Below are positions 58,456 through 64,000 of a stretch of 64,000 nucleotides of DNA, one piece after another; positions within the stretch are counted from its first letter, which is position 1; each line of letters starts with the position of its first letter. The translations under genes and the position numbers were made by a program. Origin of the DNA: Arthrobacter sp. ISL-48 (GTDB lineage: Bacteria > Actinomycetota > Actinomycetes > Actinomycetales > Micrococcaceae); the NCBI RefSeq assembly GCF_018613805.1, contig NZ_JAGGPL010000004.1:62001-126000 (forward strand), written 5' to 3'. The notes under the pieces are model-generated. The model was not told the origin of the DNA. It did not search any database and was given only the letters and a program-made list of their open reading frames with translations.

Positions 58456-60824
58456 CGGAGTTCGACCTCGCTTGGAGTCACCTCGATAGCATCCTTGAGC
58501 AGGACGTCGATCAGGGTAACCGCTGCGGCCTTGTCCAGCGGATTGTTCTTGTTACCGCATTTAGGGGACTGGACGCAGGACGGACAGCCGGATTCACATT
58601 CGCAGGCTTTGATGGCGTCCCGTGTGGCGGAGAGCCACACCTTGGCCTTGTCGAAGCCGCGTTCGGCGAAGCCCGCGCCGCCGGGGTGACCGTCATACAC
58701 AAAAATGGTGGGCACCCCGGTGTCGGCGTGGATGGCCGTGGACACCCCTCCGATATCCCAGCGATCACTGGACGCCACCAGCGGCAATAGGCCGATAGCC
58801 GCATGCTCAGCGGCGTGCAAGGCCCCGGGGAACTGAGCCTCGATGAGCCCGGCACCCGTCAAGGAGCGGTTTTCCACCACAAACCAGACGGCTTTCGTAA
58901 ACAAGTCCCGGGCTCCCAGCTCCAGCGGCTCCTCACCCAGGATCTCGTTCGAGATCAAGGCCTTGCGCTGGAAGGACACCACCTGGGTTGTCACTTTTAC
59001 GTCGCCGAAATGGACTGCAACATCGCCCCACTGGACCGTCCGCTGAGTCTCAAGCACCTCGATCTGCGTCACGTCCCGGGCTGTGGTGTAGTAGTCCGGG
59101 TTAGCCCGCCGCACCACCACGCAGTGGTCATCTTCGTTCAGGTCCTCAACGACGTAGCTGTCGCCCTGGTGGACGTAGACGGCTCCTGTGTGAGCCTGGT
59201 AATGGGTCTGGGGTGAGTCCATGGTGCCCAGCAGGGAGCCGGTGTCTGCATCCACGATGCTCACCGGGCCACCGCCGTCTGCCCTCAAATTAACCATGGC
59301 GGCAGCGCTCTGGGAGTGCGTCCAGAACCAGCCTGCGGGACGCCGGCGAAGGTACCCCTGGGCCACGAGCTGTCCCAGCAGTTTCCCGGCAGTACTGCCG
59401 AATAGTTCGAGTTCGGCCACGCCCAGGGGAAGCTCGTCCGCCGCCGCGCAGAGATGGGGTCCAAGCACATATGGATTCGAAGGATCGAACACCGTCGCCT
59501 CAACCGACACGTCGAAAATTGCCTCGGGATGGTTCACGAGGTAGGTGTCCAAGGGATCGTCACTGGCCACAAACGCGGCGATGGCGTCCTGGCCCGCCCG
59601 CCCCGCCCGGCCTATCTGCTGGAACAGGGACGCCCTGGTACCCGGCCAGCCTGCCACCAGCACGGCATCCAGCCCGGAGATGTCGATCCCCAGCTCCAAG
59701 GCGGAGGTGCTGGAGACCCCCAACAGCTCGCCGGAACGCAGGGACCGTTCCAGGGCGCGCCGCTCTTCCGGCAGGTAGCCGGACCGGTAGGCGGCCACCC
59801 GCTGCGGCAGGCTGGGATCCACCTCGTCCAGGAGGCGTTTGGTGATCGCCGAGATCGTCTCTGCTCCGCGGCGCGACTTGATGAAAGCGATGGTCCGGAT
59901 CCGGGAGGAGACCAGGTTCGCGAGCAGGTCAGCTGTTTCAGCGACGGCGGTCCGCCGCTCCTTGGCACCGTTTTCGCCCTTGAGCTCGGTCAGGGCGGGC
60001 TCCCAGAAGGCCACCGTGGTTGAGCCGTGCGGGGAGCAGTCCTCCGAGACTGCCCGTACCGGCGCTCCGATCAGCCGTCCGAAGGACTTGGCCGGCTCCG
60101 AGGCTGTCGCTGATGCTGCAATGAATATCGGCTCCGGGTAGGACGTTCCCGCACCGTAGTACGCACAGATCCGGCGCAGCCGGCGCATGAGGTTGGCCAC
60201 ATGCGAGCCGAACACTCCGCGGTAGCTGTGGGCCTCATCCACGATCACATACCGGAGTCTGCGGAAAAATCCCGCCCACCAGGCGTGGTTCGGGAGGATG
60301 CCGAAGTGGAGCATATCCGGGTTTGCAAGGATGAAGTTGGCGTGGTCCCGGATCCAGCGGCGGGACGCGGGGTCGGTGTCGCCGTCGTAGGTCTCGGCCC
60401 GGACGGTTGGCAGCTTCAGGGAGCGGATCGCTTCGAGCTGGTCCGCGGCGAGAGCCTTGGTGGGGGAGAGGTACAGGGCTACGGCGCCGTCGTCGTGGAT
60501 CTTTCCGGGTTCGGACAGCACCCGGAGCTCCGAGCGGTGGATGGCATCCAGTGCGGGCAACTGGTAAGCGAGGGACTTTCCTGAGGCGGTACCGGTCGCG
60601 ATGACCACGTGGTTACCGTCATGGGCAAGATCGGCCGCCTGAATCTGGTGGCGGTAGGGCTCGTGGATGCCGACGGCGCTGTAAGCGGCGACCAAATCAG
60701 GATGCACCCAGGCCGGCCACGCTTCATGGAGAGCGGGACGGGCAGGAATGGTGCGGACATGACGGAGCTGTTCCGGATCCGGGCCGCGGCCCAGCAAAGG
60801 AATCAGGGAGTCATGGGGGTTCAC
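58452..60824 (-). CDS. DEAD/DEAH helicase with zinc-binding C-terminus (MrfA/YprA type)
   Basis: A 790-residue SF2 helicase. Motif I is IATGTASGKSLAYQLP, motif II VIVDEAHSYRG, motif III AASATASEP, motif VI QQIGRAGRAGQDA. The C-terminal DUF1998 domain carries a four-cysteine cluster, CECESGCPSCVQSPKCGN. This arrangement is that of MrfA, the mitomycin repair factor of Bacillus, and of Rv3649 beside the mycobacterial tad locus. A GTG start at 60824 is used; upstream Shine-Dalgarno is poor. Role: probable DNA crosslink or adduct repair. Confidence 0.88.
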   Translation of the reverse strand: MNPHDSLIPLLGRGPDPEQLRHVRTIPARPALHEAWPAWVHPDLVAAYSAVGIHEPYRHQIQAADLAHDGNHVVIATGTASGKSLAYQLPALDAIHRSELRVLSEPGKIHDDGAVALYLSPTKALAADQLEAIRSLKLPTVRAETYDGDTDPASRRWIRDHANFILANPDMLHFGILPNHAWWAGFFRRLRYVIVDEAHSYRGVFGSHVANLMRRLRRICAYYGAGTSYPEPIFIAASATASEPAKSFGRLIGAPVRAVSEDCSPHGSTTVAFWEPALTELKGENGAKERRTAVAETADLLANLVSSRIRTIAFIKSRRGAETISAITKRLLDEVDPSLPQRVAAYRSGYLPEERRALERSLRSGELLGVSSTSALELGIDISGLDAVLVAGWPGTRASLFQQIGRAGRAGQDAIAAFVASDDPLDTYLVNHPEAIFDVSVEATVFDPSNPYVLGPHLCAAADELPLGVAELELFGSTAGKLLGQLVAQGYLRRRPAGWFWTHSQSAAAMVNLRADGGGPVSIVDADTGSLLGTMDSPQTHYQAHTGAVYVHQGDSYVVEDLNEDDHCVVVRRANPDYYTTARDVTQIEVLETQRTVQWGDVAVHFGDVKVTTQVVSFQRKALISNEILGEEPLELGARDLFTKAVWFVVENRSLTGAGLIEAQFPGALHAAEHAAIGLLPLVASSDRWDIGGVSTAIHADTGVPTIFVYDGHPGGAGFAERGFDKAKVWLSATRDAIKACECESGCPSCVQSPKCGNKNNPLDKAAAVTLIDVLLKDAIEVTPSEVELR

Positions 60825-60920
60825 CCCAACATTCTTTCACCCGAAAAATAATCGGCCCGAAAACTAAGGAGTCCGGATCACGAGGTCCGGGTGTATCCAG
60901 CCCCGGTCATTCCATCCGTG

Positions 60921-61613
60921 TCATGCAACAGAAAGATCAGAACCCTCTTCGGACGCGGACAGCATCAGCACGCGGCAGACAGCTGACCAGCCCAGGTGGG
61001 AATACAGCTTCTGCCCGTCCAGGGACGCCAGCAGCAGGCCGTTCTCCACATCGTGCGCGAAAGCCTGGGCGGCCAGCGCCTTCATGATGAAGCTGCCCAG
61101 GCCCCGGCGCTGGAAAGCCGGCTCGGTGACGATTTTGTCGAAGATGGCCGTCTTCCCCAACACAAAGACCCTGCCGCTGGCCGCAACAGTCTCACCTGAG
61201 CGGACCACGGCGTGATGCACGCCGTCCAGCTCGGACGTGGTGAGGGAGAGGTCGTCGTCGGAGAGCCACGGATCTTCCGCATCCTGGGTTTCCATATCCA
61301 CGATCATCATCGACTGCGAGGCCGAGGTGACGTTCAGCCTGTGCGTCTCGGCCAGCTGCGTGTAACGGGCGGCGTCGTTGCTTAGGATGGTCAGAACCCG
61401 GGCCGGAGCTTCGGCGGCCTTTGCTGCCAATGCGGCGAACTCGTCGTCGGAAGGGTCGTGGGCGAAATACTCCCATTCCCCGGTGGTATCAGCCCGCAGG
61501 GCAGCGGGAAAGCGGCCCTCCGTGGCAGTCTGGTAGCCGCGGCAACCGGCCCAGCCGGCCACCCAGACTTCAAGAAGGCGGGTAATGTCTCCAACCATGG
61601 CGTCCGGACTCAT
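60921..61613 (-). CDS. GNAT-family N-acetyltransferase
   Basis: A 230-residue protein whose second half carries a GNAT core, with the acetyl-CoA loop QRRGLGSFIMKAL after IFDKIVTEPAF. The first half (about 1-110) is not a clear second GNAT domain. The substrate is unknown. TAGTCT lies 6 nt before the ATG on the minus strand (leaderless). It is divergent from TrhO with 102 bp between. Confidence 0.82.
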   Translation of the reverse strand: MSPDAMVGDITRLLEVWVAGWAGCRGYQTATEGRFPAALRADTTGEWEYFAHDPSDDEFAALAAKAAEAPARVLTILSNDAARYTQLAETHRLNVTSASQSMMIVDMETQDAEDPWLSDDDLSLTTSELDGVHHAVVRSGETVAASGRVFVLGKTAIFDKIVTEPAFQRRGLGSFIMKALAAQAFAHDVENGLLLASLDGQKLYSHLGWSAVCRVLMLSASEEGSDLSVA

Positions 61614-61715
61614 GTGATGAGACTATTCCAGCCCTGCCACAAGCAACAGAGTTTCACTGCGTGGATGTGACCCCTTATGCAATTGTGATGCGGGCAAGCC
61701 AGTACCCTTAAATAC
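61614..61715. promoter_or_regulatory. Divergent leaderless promoters of the GNAT and TrhO genes
   Basis: Leftward TAGTCT (61625-61620) then CATCAC and the GNAT ATG. Rightward TACCCT (61703-61708) then TAAATAC (7 nt) and the TrhO GTG at 61716. No ribosome binding site is visible on either side. Confidence 0.55.
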
Positions 61716-62609
61716 GTGGCTTTGAACCGAATTGTGCTCTTTTACGGCTTTACCCCCATCGCGGATCCGGACGCGGTCCGGCTCTGGCAGCGCGCCCTCT
61801 GCGAGAAGCTCGGGCTCACGGGACGCATCCTTATTTCAAAAGACGGCATCAATGCCACAGTCGGCGGCGAGATCGGCGCCGTCAAGCAATACGTGAAAAC
61901 CACCCGCGAGTACAGGGGCTTTCACGGCATCGACGTGAAATGGTCCGACGGCGGCGCGGGGGACTTCCCCCGGCTCAGCGTTAAGGTCCGGGACGAGATT
62001 GTCTCCTTCGGCGCCCCAGGTGAACTCAAGGTCGATGCGACCGGCGTGGTGGGCGGCGGCACGCACCTCACGCCCGAAGAGTTGCATGAGCTGGTGGACG
62101 CCAGGAAGCAGGCCGGGGAGGACGTAGTGTTCTTCGACGGCCGCAACGCCTTCGAGGCGCAGATCGGCCGGTTTAAGGACGCGGTGGTCCCCGATGTGGC
62201 TACCACGCATGATTTCATCGAGGAGCTCGACTCGGGTAAATACGATGCGCTCAAGGACAAACCGGTGGTCACCTACTGCACCGGCGGCATCCGCTGCGAA
62301 GTACTCTCCAGCCTGATGGTGAACCGCGGCTTCAAGGAGGTCTATCAGCTGGACGGCGGTATTGTCCGCTACGGGGAAACATTTAAGGACCAGGGCCTGT
62401 GGGAGGGCTCGCTGTACGTCTTCGACAAGCGCATGCACCTGGAGTTCAGCGAGGATGCCAAGACCATCGGCGAATGCGTGCGTTGTGCCGCGCCGACCAG
62501 CAAATTCGAGAACTGCTCCAACCTCAGCTGTCGCACCCTTACGCTCTACTGCGCCGAATGCGCTTCGAGTCCGGAGACCTTGCGCTGCCCAGAAGGCTGC
62601 GCTGCCTGA
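61716..62609 (+). CDS. trhO: tRNA uridine-34 hydroxylase TrhO (rhodanese-like)
   Basis: A 297-residue protein of the UPF0176/TrhO family, which uses oxygen to make 5-hydroxyuridine at the tRNA wobble base. The N-terminal part has [13 protein letters not shown]; the rhodanese domain has the catalytic Cys in [11 protein letters not shown]. The C-terminal zinc-binding-like end has cysteines CVRC, CSNLSC and CAEC. The GTG at 61716 is at leaderless distance from TACCCT. The stop codon falls within a 15-bp tandem repeat. Confidence 0.9.
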   Translation: MALNRIVLFYGFTPIADPDAVRLWQRALCEKLGLTGRILISKDGINATVGGEIGAVKQYVKTTREYRGFHGIDVKWSDGGAGDFPRLSVKVRDEIVSFGAPGELKVDATGVVGGGTHLTPEELHELVDARKQAGEDVVFFDGRNAFEAQIGRFKDAVVPDVATTHDFIEELDSGKYDALKDKPVVTYCTGGIRCEVLSSLMVNRGFKEVYQLDGGIVRYGETFKDQGLWEGSLYVFDKRMHLEFSEDAKTIGECVRCAAPTSKFENCSNLSCRTLTLYCAECASSPETLRCPEGCAA

Positions 62610-62642
62610 ACCTGTGCTGCCTGAACCTGCGCTGCCTGAAGA
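62602..62642 (+). repeat. 15-bp tandem repeat at the trhO 3' end
   Basis: CTGCCTGAACCTGNG is repeated about 2.7 times (62602-62642); the trhO stop TGA (62607-62609) is inside the first copy. Slippage here would leave the protein unchanged because the stop comes first. Confidence 0.65.
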
Positions 62643-62662
62643 GGCACACCCCGGGAGCACCC

Positions 62663-63190
62663 TCAGAACCGTGTCAGCCTGATTGCGTAGTTGGCCGCGT
62701 ACCGGGCCTCCACCCGGAAAGTCAGCGCCGATTCCCGCGAAAGGTAAACCACGTTCTCCCGGCTTAATCCGCAGCGCAATCCCAGATCCACCAAGGTGTA
62801 TTCGTCGGTCCGGACGGTGAAGGTGACCCGCCGGTGGCTCTTGCAGACCAACGCCAACGCGTACGTTCCGACCGGCAGGTCCTGGGCTTCCTCCGTCCGG
62901 ACCTCCCCCGGGGTCAGCAGGCCTGCTGCGACGTGGATGACCTCCCGTTCCGTCTCGGGCAACGCTTCCTTCAGCCAGTCGCCGAGTTCAGCCTCGGTGA
63001 CAGGCTCGTCCTCCAGGGCGTCATTGAGGAACGCAGGATCCGGAACGGCCGGCGCCGCCGTGCTGCGGTCAAGACGGCTCGGGCCCTCGTCGTAGCTGTA
63101 TTCACACCCCGTCAGCGATGCTCCGGCCACCAGGGCGCCAGCGGCCCAAAGCGCGACGGCGGCCCTGGCACGGGGGCGCGTCCGGGCCAT
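62663..63190 (-). CDS. Lipoprotein of unknown function (paralogue 1)
   Basis: A 175-residue lipoprotein. The signal AAVALWAAGALVAGASLTGCEYS carries the lipobox LTGC. The mature part has an acidic region (NDALEDEPVTEAELGDWL) and a beta-rich end: VGTYALALVCKSHRRVTFTV, LVDLGLRCGLSRENV. That end is related to the gene at 63423-63860. Start at 63190 (MARTRPRARA) gives a normal signal peptide; a start 69 nt upstream would add an unlikely extension. Function not recognised. Confidence 0.7.
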   Translation of the reverse strand: MARTRPRARAAVALWAAGALVAGASLTGCEYSYDEGPSRLDRSTAAPAVPDPAFLNDALEDEPVTEAELGDWLKEALPETEREVIHVAAGLLTPGEVRTEEAQDLPVGTYALALVCKSHRRVTFTVRTDEYTLVDLGLRCGLSRENVVYLSRESALTFRVEARYAANYAIRLTRF

Positions 63191-63323
63191 TCGCGGCGGG
63201 CAGGAGCCCGGGAGGGGAATCCCATTGCGGCGCGATGGCGCCCCTCGGGCGGCGGGCATACTCCGACTGTAGGCCGGGCGCTGATGGTAAGCCAGAGGTG
63301 TGCCTACCCTCGACAGGACTAGG

Positions 63324-63349
63324 GGGTACCAGGCGTATTGCCGGTACCC
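63324..63349 (-). terminator. Hairpin between the two lipoprotein genes
   Basis: GGGTACC-(A)-GGC (63324-63334) with GCC-GGTACCC (63340-63349), 10 bp with one bulge, 74 nt downstream of the stop at 63423. No T-tract. Confidence 0.45.
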
Positions 63350-63422
63350 GCCGAGACCGGGCCCGACCGCAAATCTACGAGCAATTCCCTCGGGACACCG
63401 CAGGCAACACTGAGCCTAAGCG

Positions 63423-63860
63423 CTACCCGGACTCGACGAGCTGGTAGGCAAACAGTACGGGCGCATCCACGCTGGATGCACTGATTTCCAGCGGTCCGGA
63501 TTCCGCAAGAGTGACCTTCACACTCTCCCGGGTGCCGTAGCAGGCCGCCCCGAGATCCACTACCTCACGTCCGCCCGAGGTCACAGCCAGGAATGCCTTG
63601 CCGCCGCCTTCGCACGCCAGCGTCAGGGTATAGGTGCCAGCGGGCACATCCCGGTTGCGGACCACCGGCTGCGCGTTGAGGATCTTGCCGGAGTCCTCCG
63701 CCACGGTTCCCCCAGCGGACGGCAGCGCAGTGGCCTGCCAGGCCGGAACATCCGCATTCTCTACCGAAAGCTGCTGGGCGCAACCGGAAACAGCCACCAG
63801 GAGGCCGGCAGCAGCAACCGCTGAGAGGGCGCGCGGAAGGGAAGGAGGAACCAGAACCAT
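63423..63860 (-). CDS. Lipoprotein of unknown function (paralogue 2)
   Basis: A 145-residue lipoprotein; the signal peptide ends LLVAVSGCAQQ (lipobox VSGC). The mature domain reads VPAGTYTLTLACEGGGKAFL, VVDLGAACYGTRESVKVTLA and FAYQLVESG, which lines up with the C-terminal part of the neighbouring lipoprotein (PxGTYxLxLxC, VDLGxxC). Two cysteines in corresponding places may form a disulfide. GGAGG and also TAAGTT (6 nt) precede the ATG. Function not recognised. Confidence 0.72.
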   Translation of the reverse strand: MVLVPPSLPRALSAVAAAGLLVAVSGCAQQLSVENADVPAWQATALPSAGGTVAEDSGKILNAQPVVRNRDVPAGTYTLTLACEGGGKAFLAVTSGGREVVDLGAACYGTRESVKVTLAESGPLEISASSVDAPVLFAYQLVESG

Positions 63861-63883
63861 GCCTCCAACTTACCCGGCAATCG

Positions 63884-64000
63884 CTACCCGGCGATCAGCT
63901 CCTGCACCTCGCCCTGGTGCAGTGCCACATAAACGCGGTCCCGTAGCGCATTGGCCTCCTGGTCCGTTAGGGTCCGGTCCAGCGGCTGCAGTACCAGCCG
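63884..64000 (-). CDS. C-terminal fragment resembling PheT (partial)
   Basis: The last 38 codons of a leftward gene running in from the right edge, RLVLQPLDRTLTDQEANALR, then DRVYVALHQGEVQELIAG and TAG. DRTLTDQEANALRDRV is the typical end of the ferredoxin-fold anticodon-binding domain of phenylalanyl-tRNA synthetase beta chain. With so little sequence this is a probable call only. Confidence 0.6.
   Translation of the reverse strand, partial: RLVLQPLDRTLTDQEANALRDRVYVALHQGEVQELIAG

Overview
The window is a 64 kb piece of a high-GC actinobacterial chromosome, most likely from Arthrobacter/Pseudarthrobacter (Micrococcaceae). The signs are strongly G/C-biased third codon positions, many GTG starts, many apparently leaderless genes (a TANNNT box 6-8 nt before the start codon), a GlxR/Crp-type regulator, a MarP-type protease, and an Rv3660c-Rv3654c-type tad pilus locus. 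It reads as ordinary chromosome: I found no integrase, insertion sequence, prophage or CRISPR array.

Layout. (1) 1-14 kb: purine catabolism. Uricase and a urate/xanthine-type permease run leftward. A rightward set encodes guanine deaminase, an AzgA-type purine permease, XdhC, an FAD subunit and a fused Fe-S/molybdopterin xanthine dehydrogenase subunit, with a MocA-like Moco cytidylyltransferase and an SDR nearby. A stand-alone LigD-type primase/polymerase and a CBS protein lie between the two halves. (2) 14-23 kb: a dctA pseudogene with an internal deletion, a Pr6Pr membrane protein, asparaginase with an SCP2-like protein, a membrane-anchored sulfite-oxidase-fold enzyme, and purD-purC. (3) 21.5-23.2 kb: an XRE-TPR regulator divergent from a 75-residue secreted peptide carrying the octapeptide VGNWPDPM twice, once at its extreme C-terminus. 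This looks like a candidate peptide-signalling pair and is the most interesting item here. (4) 23.3-34.6 kb: tRNA-Pro, a heterodimeric ABC exporter, a phosphoesterase, a class A PBP, a DUF4177 protein, RidA, NUDIX, GlxR and MarP. (5) 34.6-45 kb: a broken DUF2332 gene, aroQ, and an alpha-galactoside operon (GH36 enzyme, ABC importer) with a divergent Gfo/Idh dehydrogenase and LacI and DeoR regulators. (6) 45-64 kb: acs, a membrane protein, nth-NUDIX, a YegP-like protein, a family A DNA polymerase, the complete tad locus (Ssd, TadA, TadB, TadC, Flp-like pilin, TadE, TadG-like), an MrfA-like helicase, a GNAT, TrhO, two related lipoproteins and a fragment that looks like the end of PheT.

How the parts connect. 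Guanine is deaminated to xanthine and xanthine is oxidised to urate by the molybdenum enzyme, which XdhC and the MocA-like protein support; urate is then opened by uricase. A shared 15-bp palindrome (TTCC-N7-GGAA type) sits in front of the guanine deaminase set, the SDR and the dctA remnant, suggesting one regulon whose regulator is not in the window. Matches to the GlxR/Crp consensus lie before acs, the sugar ABC operon, the ABC exporter, uricase and glxR itself. The 30-61 kb segment follows the order of the M. tuberculosis Rv3682-Rv3649 neighbourhood, with the alpha-galactoside block as the apparent lineage-specific insertion.
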